A program made the position numbers and the translations under genes. Positions 44,114 to 53,533 of a stretch of DNA of 64,000 nucleotides are shown in pieces (within the stretch, counting starts at the first letter, position 1; every line of letters begins with the position of its first letter). Location of the stretch: NCBI GenBank assembly GCA_963747535.1, contig CAVVFX010000006.1, forward strand, positions 124,001 to 188,000. Reading direction: 5' to 3'. Source of the DNA: CAVVFX01 sp963747535. GTDB taxonomy: Bacteria; Acidobacteriota; Terriglobia; Bryobacterales; Bryobacteraceae. A model generated the notes under the pieces. The model made no database searches, was not told the DNA's origin, and saw only the letters and a list, made by a program, of their open reading frames with translations.

Positions 44114-44275
44114 CGATCCACCCCGTACGGAAAAACAATCATACCAAGGGCAGGGAGACTGCTGGCTGCCGCAACTGGGTGTGAATGTGATCGTAGCGGA
44201 CTTCCCGGCTGACTCATCCGATACCCCCGTCGATTTTGCTGGACAAATCGCGCAGAATGGTTTAACGTATGGTGG

Positions 44276-45847
44276 ATGAGTGCGACCGCGGCTCGCCGCC
44301 GCAGCGAGGAAGAGGCAGCGGCGAATCGGGGTGCCCCCAGGGCCCGGCACTCCCACCAGCCCAGCCGCGAACAACTGCAGCAGCAAGTCGAGCGGCAGCA
44401 GCGGGAAATAGAGAATCTCCGCGAAAAACTAGCCGAACGCGACAAGCAGGTCGCGGACGCAGAAAAGCAGATCGCAGATCTGGAGCGGCAACTGGCTGGG
44501 CGAAAGAAGAACTCGACCAACTCCTCCAAGCCACCATCTTCAGACGGATTGGCCGGTGAGCAGCGCCCGCGCGGCCGAAAGCACAAGAGCAAACGGAAAC
44601 CGGGTGCACAGCCCGGACACCCGGGCCATCATCGACGACCGGTTCCCACCTCGGAGGTGAGCGCCGTTGAGGTACTGCTGCCGAAGCAATGCGGACACTG
44701 CGGTGGAAGCCTCCCGCAAAAGCCCGGTAGGGCGACTACGGAAGGAGAACCGCGGCGGCATCAGGTGACCGAAGTGCCGCCAGTGAAAGCGCACATCACC
44801 GAGTATCAGTTTCCGAACGTGGTTTGTGGACAGTGCGGAAAGACGACGCATGCGCCGGTGCCAGAGGAGATCGCGGGACAATTTGGACCGCAACTGACGG
44901 CGCTGGTCGCCTATTGGACGGTAGTCTGCCGCTTGCCGCGGCGGCTGGTGGAAGCGATGCTGATCGATGTGTTAGGTATCGAGATCAGTTTGGGGAGTAC
45001 TCAGAAAGCCTGGGAAGAAGTCAGCCAGGCGGTGGAACAGCCCGTGGGGCAATTGCAGGAGCAGTTGCCGCGCGAAGCGGTCCTGAATGTGGATGAGACG
45101 GGTTGGCGGACCAATGGCGATAAGCGCTGGATCTGGGCGCTGGTGGCCCACCAGTTCGTGTTCTACGTGGTGGCCTCCACGCGTAGCGCTGAAGTGTTGG
45201 TTTCCCTGCTGGGGTCGGTCTTCCACGGAATTCTCTGCAATGACCGGTGGGTGGTGTATCTGACGTACCATTCCGGCCGCATGCAGTTATGCTGGGCCCA
45301 TCTGAAAAGAAATCTTCTGGGGATCGCCGATTATGCCCGCAGTCCCTCGTCGCGGCAGTTTTGCCGGGACACGCTGGCCATCGTGGCCCGCGTGTTCCGT
45401 CTTTGGTATCGGTTTCGCGGCGACTTGCGGGACCGGCGCGGAAACCCGCAGCCTCTTGACCGACAACAACTCTATTTAAAGTCGATCCCCCTGCAGAAAA
45501 AGCTGCTCGCCTTGGCGGTGGCACATCTTGAGGACACCGACCGCGAGGTTCGCAACATGGCAATCGCGCTGTTGCTTCACTTCGAACGGCTGTTCACATT
45601 TCTGGAAGAGGAGGGCGTGGAGCCGACCAACAATGCAGCGGAACAGGTCCTGCGTACGGCTGTGCAGTGGCGCAAGATCAGTTTCGGCAACCGCAGCCGC
45701 AACGGGGAAATCGCCACTGCCCGTTTACTCACCGTCGTGCAGACTTGCAAGAGGCAGCGTCGTCACGTATTGGGCTACCTCACTGAGGCCGTACGCTGCC
45801 ATCGTCGTCAGACTGCTGTAGCTTCCCTGCTCCCATGCCGGCCCTAA
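44276..45847 (+). CDS. IS66-family transposase
   Basis: DDE transposase of 523 aa. The N-terminal coiled coil (HQPSREQLQQQVERQQREIENLRE in part) and the KNSTNSSKPPSSDG motif (around residue 80) are diagnostic for IS66 TnpC. The zinc-finger-like part has CGHCGG and VVCGQCGK. Catalytic residues sit in NVDETGW, LCNDRW and EPTNNAAEQVLR (DDE with the typical N-x-A-E). Full length and uninterrupted. ATG 44276 start. It lies on the plus strand between the inverted repeats of the element. Confidence 0.96.
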   Translation: MSATAARRRSEEEAAANRGAPRARHSHQPSREQLQQQVERQQREIENLREKLAERDKQVADAEKQIADLERQLAGRKKNSTNSSKPPSSDGLAGEQRPRGRKHKSKRKPGAQPGHPGHHRRPVPTSEVSAVEVLLPKQCGHCGGSLPQKPGRATTEGEPRRHQVTEVPPVKAHITEYQFPNVVCGQCGKTTHAPVPEEIAGQFGPQLTALVAYWTVVCRLPRRLVEAMLIDVLGIEISLGSTQKAWEEVSQAVEQPVGQLQEQLPREAVLNVDETGWRTNGDKRWIWALVAHQFVFYVVASTRSAEVLVSLLGSVFHGILCNDRWVVYLTYHSGRMQLCWAHLKRNLLGIADYARSPSSRQFCRDTLAIVARVFRLWYRFRGDLRDRRGNPQPLDRQQLYLKSIPLQKKLLALAVAHLEDTDREVRNMAIALLLHFERLFTFLEEEGVEPTNNAAEQVLRTAVQWRKISFGNRSRNGEIATARLLTVVQTCKRQRRHVLGYLTEAVRCHRRQTAVASLLPCRP

Positions 45848-45863
45848 CCACGTGAACTGTTAC

Positions 45864-45871
45864 CTAGGTTC
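45864..45871. repeat. Target-site duplication, right copy
   Basis: CTAGGTTC, identical to 43527-43534. Confidence 0.85.
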
Positions 45872-45881
45872 ATCTCTGTTG

Positions 45882-45944
45882 ATCCCTGCTATTCGTGTTT
45901 TTCAGGCCTTTCGCAGCCTCCAGAACCCCAGAAATAGCAGGGAT
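45882..45944. repeat. Inverted repeat ATCCCTGCTATT
   Basis: ATCCCTGCTATT (45882-45893) and its exact complement AATAGCAGGGAT (45933-45944), separated by 39 bases. The IS66 copy inserted 10 bases to its left. Probably another member of the dispersed short repeats. Confidence 0.6.
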
Positions 45945-46007
45945 GAACGCAGGTGAACGCAGATGAACCGGTATGATTCTCAAAAAGTCTTTCTGCGATT
46001 TACTTCC

Positions 46008-46535
46008 CTAAGTTGACGCGTTTCGGATTGAGTCTCCCGCCGCTTGACGAATGCGGTTCACCTGCTCATCGATATCCTGCAATTCCAATTCAAGCAGTTC
46101 CCCCCAGACGATTCTTTGCTCGGCCGTTGTCCCGAAATGAGAATCGTGCAGCCGTTCGCGCTCGGCATCCAGTTTCGCTAAGACGACATTTTCTTCAGCC
46201 AGTCGCCGCCGGATCACGCTGAGTGCGCGGTTCGCCGAATTCCGGCTTTCAGTCGTGCGCAGCGGCTTGAGTACCGGCGCACGTGGACTGACTGGTACCG
46301 GAATGCGAGGGTATGGCATATCAAACAGATACGCAACGACTAAATATGCCAGGGAAACTCCGACGGCGAGACCACTCAGAATCACGACGAGGCCATAAGG
46401 CACCCACGTCACCCCCATCGCGCGTGCGGCCAAGGCTGGAGGAAGCCCGAAGAACAAACCAAAGACTATCCCAAATCCAGTTGTCAGCAGGATACTTCGG
46501 CGCGCGGATTGGTCTCGATCAGACAGAATCGGCAT
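46008..46535 (-). CDS. Small membrane protein with coiled coil
   Basis: A 175-residue protein of unknown function. Two membrane helices near the N-terminus (ILLTTGFGIVFGLFFGLPPALA and VPYGLVVILSGLAVGVSLAYLVVAYL) are followed by a proline-containing linker (PYPRIPVPVSPRAP) and a helical, probably coiled-coil cytoplasmic part rich in Arg, Glu and Leu (NRALSVIRRRLAEEN through LLELELQDIDEQVNRIRQAA). Start ATG 46535. Stands alone between the IS element and pcm. Confidence 0.65.
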   Translation of the reverse strand: MPILSDRDQSARRSILLTTGFGIVFGLFFGLPPALAARAMGVTWVPYGLVVILSGLAVGVSLAYLVVAYLFDMPYPRIPVPVSPRAPVLKPLRTTESRNSANRALSVIRRRLAEENVVLAKLDAERERLHDSHFGTTAEQRIVWGELLELELQDIDEQVNRIRQAAGDSIRNAST

Positions 46536-46652
46536 GGCAATTCAACTGCCTTTCCCGATCGTTCCGCCACGGCCCGCACGATATTCAGTACGTGCCGCTT
46601 TTAATATAAGATGATTGGGTCGGAAATGCAATCCCCTTTCGCGGGCTGCGGT

Positions 46653-47300
46653 TCATCCTTCGATTTCTTTATCACTCTCCATGGGAACGAAACTAACCGC
46701 ACCGAATGATTTCCGTCTGATCCCACCGTCTTTCGTCGTCTCCAGCACGATCAGATGCTGGTCCCACAAAGGTCCGACGGGAGCCACCAGGCGACCTTCC
46801 CAACACAACTGTTTGATCAACTCGGCGGCCACGGCTAGCGGCGCTGCCGTCACGATGACGCGATCGAAAGGAGCCTGGTCCGGCCAGCCTTGATAGCCGT
46901 CACTCTCGCGGACCGTGACATTTGAGTAGCCCAACTCACGTAGCCTGCCAGCCGCTGCTCGCGCCAGTTGCGGGACAATCTCGATGGAATAAACCTCGTC
47001 CACCAGTTGTCCCAGAATCGCTGCCTGGTAGCCCGAGCCTGTGCCGACCTCCAGAACACGATGGTGCTTCGCCGGAGACAGCAACCCCGTCATACGAGCC
47101 ACGATATAGGGTTGGGAAATGGTAGCTCCGTAACCGATCGACAACGGACAGTCTTCGTACGCCATGGGCCGAAGTTCGGCGGGGACGAAAAGGTGGCGAG
47201 GAGTGGAGCGCATGACTCGCAACACGTCCGGGTCGCGAATGCCACGTTCCGCAATCTGCTCGCACACCATGCGTTCGCGTTCGGCCACGCGGTGCGTCAT
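46653..47300 (-). CDS. pcm: Protein-L-isoaspartate O-methyltransferase
   Basis: Repairs isoaspartyl residues in damaged proteins using S-adenosylmethionine. 215 aa. Motifs: MVCEQIAERGIRDPDVLRVM at the N-terminus, PLSIGYGATISQPYIVARM (substrate loop) and the SAM-binding VLEVGTGSGYQAAIL (motif I), then IVTAAP (motif II region). ATG 47300 overlaps the stop of the giant activase-type gene (ATGA), so the two are translationally coupled. No surE or rpoS neighbour. Confidence 0.95.
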   Translation of the reverse strand: MTHRVAERERMVCEQIAERGIRDPDVLRVMRSTPRHLFVPAELRPMAYEDCPLSIGYGATISQPYIVARMTGLLSPAKHHRVLEVGTGSGYQAAILGQLVDEVYSIEIVPQLARAAAGRLRELGYSNVTVRESDGYQGWPDQAPFDRVIVTAAPLAVAAELIKQLCWEGRLVAPVGPLWDQHLIVLETTKDGGIRRKSFGAVSFVPMESDKEIEG

Positions 47301-50300
47301 GGCGACACCCTTTCACTGAGAGCTTGCCGTCTGCGGGAGGACTGGACCGCGACGGTTTCGAGCTGCCGCAATTGGCCTGCGGTAATGCTGTCACCGTCGG
47401 ATTCGATTACCGCGTAGGGAGTATCGGTTTGATGCGAAAGCGCGTGAATCACCGCGGATGCGGTGTTGGACGGGCCGCAGTTGAACGCGCCGATGTTGAT
47501 GTAGCCGTCAAACGCCCCCGATGCGAGTAACGTGGCGTACCGGCCAATGGTCAAGGGTGCTTCGGTGAAGCCGTTCAGGGAGATGCGCGCATGGCCTTCC
47601 CGCTCCACATCGCCAAAGGGCACGTACGGGCTGAAGAGGAGTCCGGACTCGGCCGCAATCCGGCGCCATCGCTGCTCGATCATTTCAATGAGTCCGATAC
47701 GGACACGGGCGCCGAGTGCCCTCATGGCGCCGGTCCGGTCTACGTCGGAAAAGAGCTCGGACAGCAGCACGGGCAGGGAGCATTGGTCGACTGGGGCAAG
47801 ATGGCCATGGGAAAAGCCGAGCCGCATAATGTCCTCGGCTTGGAGAAAGCACATGAATTCCGACATTTCGGTGGTCTTGGCAAGGATCCCGCGCTCTTGA
47901 AAGAAGTCTTTCACGGGTCCATCCACGAAAATCCGGTTGACGCCGCCGAGCAGCAGCACCCGGGCGGTCCTGTCGACGGGCGCACGCAGGGGCACCTTTG
48001 CAAGGCATTGTGCAACGCGGCTCAGTTCCCTCTCGGTCGCCAGCAAACCACTGCGGCTGGCCTCGGTCAACTGGTTCTCCAGTTGGCGAAGCAGGGTTAT
48101 CGCCGCCACCGGATCCTTCGCCAGGCAACGGAGAGTCGAGCGGATTTCTGCCATGACGTCGCTCAAGACGTAAGCGGCCACTTTCATGGCCCCAAACCGG
48201 TCTCCTTTGCCCAGATAATTGTTTTTCGCCGTAGGCCAGGCCACCAGGGCATCGGCCACTCCGAGCCGCTCGAAGATGATGGGCGCAGCGTCGTGCCAGG
48301 CTCCATTCTGACAAGGCCCTCCCTGATCGAGAATCTGAAATACAGTCACTTCGCCGGGCGGTCGAGTCTCCAGATACTTGAGGGCTTTCCCGACCATGGA
48401 CACGAAAGGCAGACACTCCCTCCCTGAGCACACTCTCTTCGCACGCTGCAGCGCTTCAGCGTTGGTATTTGGTGCGAATACCCATCGCCATCCCATGGAA
48501 GTGTAAAAGCCCCCCAGAATCTCGGACAGGAATTGCGGACCGTCCGCGAGAGAAACATGAACCACCCGGGGATCATCCAGTTCGAGGCGCATCCCGCTGC
48601 TCGTGATGATCCAGGCCCGAGTGCCGTCCAGTTCCACACGCGACGCGCTAACGCGTTTGGGAGGTTCCGCCGACACCAACTGACGTCGCCGGCTGGCTTC
48701 GATAATATCCAGAAAGGCGCCTACACGGGTTTCGATGCCGGCGTGCGCGGTGTGGGAATCGATCTCCAGGAAGCAGAATGGCCGGCCCTCCAGTTCGCGC
48801 CGGAGCCGGTGTTGAGTAATGGCATCCGGACCACAGGAGAAGCAGGAAATGTTGCAGATCCACCGGTTGTCGTGACACCTGGCATATTCGACTGCCGACA
48901 TCACGTCCTGCGTGTAGTGCCATACGTTGCGTTCATCCGGTGGAGATTTTGGCCATAAAGCGTCGCCGGGAATGACGGTGAATCCGCGTGTCGAGATCTT
49001 GCGGGGAACGGAGAGGTTCACCTCCGGAGCATATGCGGCATATGGACGGCCTACCAGAATCACCGCAGGATCACCGAGACCGGCAAGAGCTTCTGCGATT
49101 GCGTCTCGGTACGACTGTTGGAACGCAGCCTGATGCGCAGTGGCAGCGAACCAGGCATCGATAGCCTGTCCGGCGGACACTCCCAGCGTGGCGCCGAGGC
49201 TGGCGACTTCCTGTTGGGTCACTGTTTCGAGTTGCGGCGACAGACCCATCTCCGGGGTGAGAATCCTGCGGGCCGAATTCTCAAAAAATGCCCGGATCAC
49301 CCCGGGTATATCTTGCGTGACCGGACAGAGATACGCGTGCTCAGCATTGCCGAAAGCCGGGAACTCGCGCATGTAGGGAAGAAAGACGAAGTCCACACCC
49401 TGGGTGAGCAGATCGTCCACTGCCGCGTGCATCAACTCCGCCGGGTAACACATCGGGGCGGACGTCCGGCGGGATCCGAACCCGTGCCGCGAGAGCACGA
49501 CCGCAAAGCCGAGTTCGCTGAGGAACCGTGCATACAGCGGGTAGAGTTCGTGGGTAGTGAGCGCCAGGGGCAGGCCGATACGGCCTCGGGGACGATCGGG
49601 CACCGGCGGCGCAAACGTCTTGAACATCAGCTCATGGCGTAGCGCAACCAGGTCGCGGCCCTCCGCGTGACGCAGGGTCTTCGGCCGGCGAACCATTTCC
49701 CATTTCGAACAAAGGCCGCCAAAGGCGAGAGTCCTCTCGCCCAAACGGAAGCGCTGCACTTCGCAGCGGTTCTCGCAGGTGGTACAGGTGAACGGCGTCT
49801 TGGTTTCCATGGGAAGCTTGCCGAACGTGCTCAGGTCACGTTCCCAAGACTGAACGGTTCCCGTCGAGAGAAGATCTCCCACCAGACGCGCCGCGCCTTC
49901 ACAACCCATGAGCTCAGGCTTCGGCGGAACGATCACTTTCACACCCGCAAGCGCGGCCACTGCGTGCGCCACGGCAGGATTCAGCGCCACGCCCCCTTGC
50001 AGCACAACCGTTCGCCCAATCTGACGCGACCCCACGACCCGCGACAGGTAGTTCTCGACAATGGCGTACACCAGGCCGGCGAGAACATCCGCGCGAGGAA
50101 CTCCCTGCTGGAGCGCCGAGCGCACTTCGGAGTTGATGAACGCCGCGCAGCGCTCACCGAAAGCGACCGGCGCGGTGCTACTCAAAGCCAGGTGCCCAAG
50201 CTGCTCGACCGGAACCTGCATATCCGATGCTGCCGCTTCCTCGAGAAAGCTCCCGGTGCCGGCAGAGCAGCCATCGTTCATCGAGTAATCAACCGGGACG

Positions 50301-51592
50301 CCCGACTGCAGCGTCACGAACTTGGCATCCTGGCCGCCGATCTCGAACATCGTCTCCACGTCTGGAGCGAATTCACGAGCCGCCCGCGCGTGGGCGAGGA
50401 TTTCGTTGAAGACGGTACAGTTGTCGAGATAGATCGAGACGATTTCGCGACCCGATCCGGTCACGGCGGCTTGCACCACCCGGTGCGGAACGCCGGCAAT
50501 CTGCCGGTCCAGATCGGAGATGCACTCGAAGGTTGCCTGCACCGGGTTACCGTGGGTGCGCAAATAACAGCCAGCCACCATTCGGCCGGAGTCCCGATCC
50601 AGCAGAATGGCCTTGGTGGTGGTTGAGCCCGCGTCCACTCCCAGGATGAAATGCATCCCCGGCGCAGGCGGAATTGTCCCCGGGTCCTCTATTCGGACGA
50701 CGCGATCGGAAAAGCGGCTCAAGGGCAGCCGCTGGGGAAATCGTCCGGCGCCTGCAGGTTTGAGCCAGGAATCGAGCCCGGGGAGTGGCCGTGCACCTTC
50801 TTTGCGGGTGTTATTCCGAGCTGCCACTGCGGCGCCGAGCGCTTCCAGATAACCACTCTCGGCCCGCACTTCGATGCGAGTGCCCGGCAGCAGACGCGAT
50901 AACTCGTGGACCAGTTGTTCACTCTGAGCGAGTCCGCCCGCAAGCAGCACGGAATCCTGTTTCCAGCCGGTACTGGCGACGAGAGCAGCGATCCGGGCAG
51001 CCAGGCTGGCAATCAGGGAGCAGGCAATGTCTGCGGGCGTGCACTCGCCTTTGTTCAGCTTGTGGGTAGCGTCCGACTTGCAGTGGACCGAGCACCTGGA
51101 GGCCAGCGTGACCGAGCGGCCTTGTCGTGCTGCTACCAGTCCGGACGTCAAATCCAAATTCATCCGGCCGAATTGTTGCACCAGGAATTCGCCGCTACCG
51201 GCCGCGCAACGGTTGCTCGACATCATGCGCCGGACAGCGCCATCAGCCATGCAGTAGACGACGAAACTCTCGCCGCCCAGAGAAAGGACCAGATCCGGGC
51301 GCAGGCCGAGATGCCCCAGGGCGGCTTCGATGCAAATCGATTCGGGAAGATAGGGGAGCGAGAGGAATGAAACGGATTGTGGACCTGTGACGACGGCGCG
51401 GTCCGGGGTCCTGGCGCAATCCTTCAGCGATGATCGGATCGTCCGCTCCGGGGCGCCCCCGTGCCTGCGGATATCGACCTCGATCGCGCCCTTACCGTCG
51501 AGCCGCACTCGCTTGACAGAGACGGCGCCGACGTTCCAGCCCTCAACCAACGAGCCGGGGAGACTATCGCCCAGGCTGGCAGTCCGCTGCAT
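47297..51592 (-). CDS. Giant acyl-CoA-dehydratase-activase-type protein (double ASKHA plus DUF2229)
   Basis: A 1431-residue multidomain protein. Two BadF/HgdC-type ATPase domains: a degraded first one (residues about 20-250, containing VLSLGGESFVVYCMAD and NRCAAGSGEF) and a canonical second (about 300-580, with ILGVDAGSTTTKAILLD, FEIGGQDAKFV, NDGCSAGTGSFLEEAA). Then a Cys-rich part (CTTCENRC, GLCSKWE; about 605-640) and DUF2229/HgdB-like segments (PMCYPAELMHAAVDDL, ILVGRPYAAYAPEVNLSVP, ISCFSCGPDA). Such proteins resemble activators of 2-hydroxyacyl-CoA dehydratases; large fused forms are widespread and of unknown role. I choose ATG 51592 (GGGGGT upstream) over GTG 51625. Overlaps pcm. Confidence 0.9.
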   Translation of the reverse strand: MQRTASLGDSLPGSLVEGWNVGAVSVKRVRLDGKGAIEVDIRRHGGAPERTIRSSLKDCARTPDRAVVTGPQSVSFLSLPYLPESICIEAALGHLGLRPDLVLSLGGESFVVYCMADGAVRRMMSSNRCAAGSGEFLVQQFGRMNLDLTSGLVAARQGRSVTLASRCSVHCKSDATHKLNKGECTPADIACSLIASLAARIAALVASTGWKQDSVLLAGGLAQSEQLVHELSRLLPGTRIEVRAESGYLEALGAAVAARNNTRKEGARPLPGLDSWLKPAGAGRFPQRLPLSRFSDRVVRIEDPGTIPPAPGMHFILGVDAGSTTTKAILLDRDSGRMVAGCYLRTHGNPVQATFECISDLDRQIAGVPHRVVQAAVTGSGREIVSIYLDNCTVFNEILAHARAAREFAPDVETMFEIGGQDAKFVTLQSGVPVDYSMNDGCSAGTGSFLEEAAASDMQVPVEQLGHLALSSTAPVAFGERCAAFINSEVRSALQQGVPRADVLAGLVYAIVENYLSRVVGSRQIGRTVVLQGGVALNPAVAHAVAALAGVKVIVPPKPELMGCEGAARLVGDLLSTGTVQSWERDLSTFGKLPMETKTPFTCTTCENRCEVQRFRLGERTLAFGGLCSKWEMVRRPKTLRHAEGRDLVALRHELMFKTFAPPVPDRPRGRIGLPLALTTHELYPLYARFLSELGFAVVLSRHGFGSRRTSAPMCYPAELMHAAVDDLLTQGVDFVFLPYMREFPAFGNAEHAYLCPVTQDIPGVIRAFFENSARRILTPEMGLSPQLETVTQQEVASLGATLGVSAGQAIDAWFAATAHQAAFQQSYRDAIAEALAGLGDPAVILVGRPYAAYAPEVNLSVPRKISTRGFTVIPGDALWPKSPPDERNVWHYTQDVMSAVEYARCHDNRWICNISCFSCGPDAITQHRLRRELEGRPFCFLEIDSHTAHAGIETRVGAFLDIIEASRRRQLVSAEPPKRVSASRVELDGTRAWIITSSGMRLELDDPRVVHVSLADGPQFLSEILGGFYTSMGWRWVFAPNTNAEALQRAKRVCSGRECLPFVSMVGKALKYLETRPPGEVTVFQILDQGGPCQNGAWHDAAPIIFERLGVADALVAWPTAKNNYLGKGDRFGAMKVAAYVLSDVMAEIRSTLRCLAKDPVAAITLLRQLENQLTEASRSGLLATERELSRVAQCLAKVPLRAPVDRTARVLLLGGVNRIFVDGPVKDFFQERGILAKTTEMSEFMCFLQAEDIMRLGFSHGHLAPVDQCSLPVLLSELFSDVDRTGAMRALGARVRIGLIEMIEQRWRRIAAESGLLFSPYVPFGDVEREGHARISLNGFTEAPLTIGRYATLLASGAFDGYINIGAFNCGPSNTASAVIHALSHQTDTPYAVIESDGDSITAGQLRQLETVAVQSSRRRQALSERVSP

Positions 51593-51686
51593 ATTCGGAC
51601 CCCCAGATCCGTCTTCAGGATACACCCGGCACGTGGCAAACGAACCAATTTAATATTCGACTCCAGGCCGCCTGCGCTGGCGAATG

Positions 51687-52169
51687 TCAGCGCCGCTCGT
51701 AAACCTCGACGCGGCTCTGGCTGCCATCCGGCCCCCGCACCGTCAACTGCCGCGTGAGTGTCTTGCCATCGCGCGAGATCGAGGTGCGTGCAGTCTCGGT
51801 GTAGAGACCGTCGTCGGTGCGGAAGCTGGATTCAAACGTCAACTCGTCCAAGCGCCGGAGCGTGATCGTGCCGTCGCCAAACGACCGGCTCATTCTGTAC
51901 GGCTTGCCGTCGAGAGCACCGGCAAAACCGAATACGCGCATATCCTCGCTGAGGTACAACACGGCGCCGTGATACTGGATTTCCGGCTCCCGGTGATCGA
52001 TGACGAGGAGGACGCTGATGGGCTTCACATCCTCGTTCCAGCGGGACTTCTCCAGATTCATTTGCCAGGTCCCGCTGAGGTTCTGGCACTGTCCCGCAGC
52101 CACTCCCCACGTCAGGGCGAGAAGCACGGGCGCTACCCAGGCTGGAAGGAACGTCGAAGAGATTCGCAT
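51687..52169 (-). CDS. Secreted beta-rich protein of unknown function
   Basis: A 160-residue exported protein. Signal peptide (AWVAPVLLALTWGVAAGQ) followed by QNLSGTWQMNLEKSRWNEDVKP, a lipocalin/DUF-like beta-barrel start, then SVLLVIDHREPEIQYHG and RSFGDGTITLRRLDELTFES. The recurrent LSGTW and DGKTLTRQLTV patterns suggest a small lipocalin-like barrel seen in many acidobacterial secreted proteins. ATG 52169 start. Minus strand, alone; function unknown. Confidence 0.75.
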   Translation of the reverse strand: MRISSTFLPAWVAPVLLALTWGVAAGQCQNLSGTWQMNLEKSRWNEDVKPISVLLVIDHREPEIQYHGAVLYLSEDMRVFGFAGALDGKPYRMSRSFGDGTITLRRLDELTFESSFRTDDGLYTETARTSISRDGKTLTRQLTVRGPDGSQSRVEVYERR

Positions 52170-52514
52170 GGCACCCCCCCTCCTTGCGGTTTAAGAATAC
52201 TCCCGCTTCGAGACAATAGCAATGCCTGTTCCGGGGACTGTTTCCTTGAGAAGGAAATACCGTGGGGCGGGCGCCCATCGGCGCTAAAATAAGGCGCTAT
52301 GCTCCCTGGCAACTTCCCAAACTTCCACGCCAGCGCTGATCTCCACACCTCAACGTGATGGGAGTTAGACGGCTCATTTACGCGACGCCAGGGGAGTGAT
52401 TGGAGATTGCAGCCCCTCTCAGGTTGGACTCTGTGATGCCAATCTGATTTCGATTATTTCGTATGGGTTGCGTATATTTCGGATGAATGATAGCCTGAAG
52501 GTGAGCGAGGAACC
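52170..52514. other. Divergent spacer before the toxin-antitoxin pair
   Basis: About 345 bases between divergent genes. It contains a short hairpin TTTCCTT-GAG-AAGGAAA (about 52240-52257) and an AT-rich stretch (52440-52500: GATTATTTCG, GTATATTTCGGATGA) likely to hold the antitoxin promoter and operator. No gene. Confidence 0.45.
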
Positions 52515-52970
52515 ATGCTGCACGAACCAATAGCACTACCCGAATCCGAAGAGTTGCAGATCCGGGAATTGAACCGTATGCTCCAAGGCGGCACACCAGC
52601 GCTCGTCGGTACCGACGGCGAGAAGGTGGAGTTGCCTCACGCTGTCTTCTGTCTGCTGAAGGACATCGTGCGGAACATGCAGTTAGGTCGCGCGATCGTC
52701 CTGATTCCTGAGAACCAGCAATTGACGACTCAACGAGCGGCCGATCTGCTGGGTGTCTCGAGGCCTCACCTCGTCAAACTCCTGGCAGCCGGCGAGTTGC
52801 CCTACCATAAGGCTGGCAGCCATCGGCGTATTTATCTGCGAGACCTCGTCGCGTATCAGAAACGGCGCGACGCGGAGCGTAAGCAGGCGCTGAACCTAAT
52901 CGCCAAAGAAGCCTATGATGCCGGGCTTTATGATCGCACCGGAATACCGGAGGGTGGCGAGGACGAATGA
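52515..52970 (+). CDS. Antitoxin with excisionase-type DNA-binding domain
   Basis: A 151-residue antitoxin. The C-terminal part has an excisionase/HTH_17 helix-turn-helix: QLTTQRAADLLGVSRPHLVKLLAAGELPYHKAGSHRRIY (read in pieces), about residues 75-115. The N-terminal part (ELNRMLQGGTPALVGTDGEKVELPHAVFCLL in pieces) is the other half of this family. Its stop overlaps the PIN-domain gene start (ATGA). ATG 52515 with GTGAGCGAGGA upstream. It probably neutralises the toxin and represses its own promoter. Confidence 0.88.
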   Translation: MLHEPIALPESEELQIRELNRMLQGGTPALVGTDGEKVELPHAVFCLLKDIVRNMQLGRAIVLIPENQQLTTQRAADLLGVSRPHLVKLLAAGELPYHKAGSHRRIYLRDLVAYQKRRDAERKQALNLIAKEAYDAGLYDRTGIPEGGEDE

Positions 52971-53533
52971 GGGCTGACTACCCCGTTGTCCTTGATGCGT
53001 GCGTGTTGATTCCCATGCCGTTGGCCGATACCCTCCTGCGGATGGCGGAAGCACCGCGACTATATTTGCCGCGGTGGTCTCAACTCATCATGGACGAGGT
53101 AACGCGGAATCTTATCGCGAAGCGGAACATGCCCGTCGACAAAGCCCGAAGACGTGAAGCAGAAATTTGCCGTCACTTTCCTGAAGCGTGGGTGGAAGGA
53201 TTTGAACCCTTCACGCAGGTGATGACCAACGACTCGGGCGATCGTCACGTTCTTGCGGCGGCCGTGCGCGCACATGCTGAGCTAATTGTGACTTACAACC
53301 GGCGCCATTTCCCGAACGATTCCGTCCGGCCTTGGAACATTGAGGTGCAGGGACCCTCAACATTTCTGCGTGGCTTATACGATTTGGAAGCAGGTCTGTT
53401 CGTGCGCAAGTTGCATGAACAGGCGGAACAGATCGGGATTCCACTTGAGAAATTGTTGCTCAGCCTTTCGAAGAGCGTTCCCAAATTCATCGACTATTTT
53501 TGTGAAGAGCAAGGAATCCGGTTTCCTGAATAG
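52967..53533 (+). CDS. PIN-domain toxin, VapC-like
   Basis: Ribonuclease-type toxin of 188 aa with a PIN domain. Acidic active-site residues appear in VVLDACVLIP (first Asp), WSQLIMDEVTRNL (Glu), and TNDSGDRHVLAAAVRAHAELIVTYNRRHF (D-x-H plus terminal D/N pattern). VapC toxins cut tRNA or rRNA; the target here is unknown. Paired with the excisionase-type antitoxin rather than a VapB AbrB/RHH type. Overlaps it by four bases. Confidence 0.88.
   Translation: MRADYPVVLDACVLIPMPLADTLLRMAEAPRLYLPRWSQLIMDEVTRNLIAKRNMPVDKARRREAEICRHFPEAWVEGFEPFTQVMTNDSGDRHVLAAAVRAHAELIVTYNRRHFPNDSVRPWNIEVQGPSTFLRGLYDLEAGLFVRKLHEQAEQIGIPLEKLLLSLSKSVPKFIDYFCEEQGIRFPE

Larger units (their letters stand above)
43535..45863. 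mobile_element. Complete IS66-family insertion sequence with passenger gene
   Basis: A 2329-bp element bounded by 16-bp inverted repeats: left GTAACAGTTCAGGTGG (43535-43550), right complement GTAACAGTTCACGTGG (45863-45848), 15 of 16 matching. It is flanked by the 8-bp direct repeat CTAGGTTC. It holds one IS66-type transposase (plus strand) and a divergent gene for a Cys-rich protein (minus strand), but no tnpA/tnpB small genes, so it belongs to the single-transposase branch. Intact reading frame, matched ends and identical target copies mean a recent insertion that may still be active. Confidence 0.93.
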
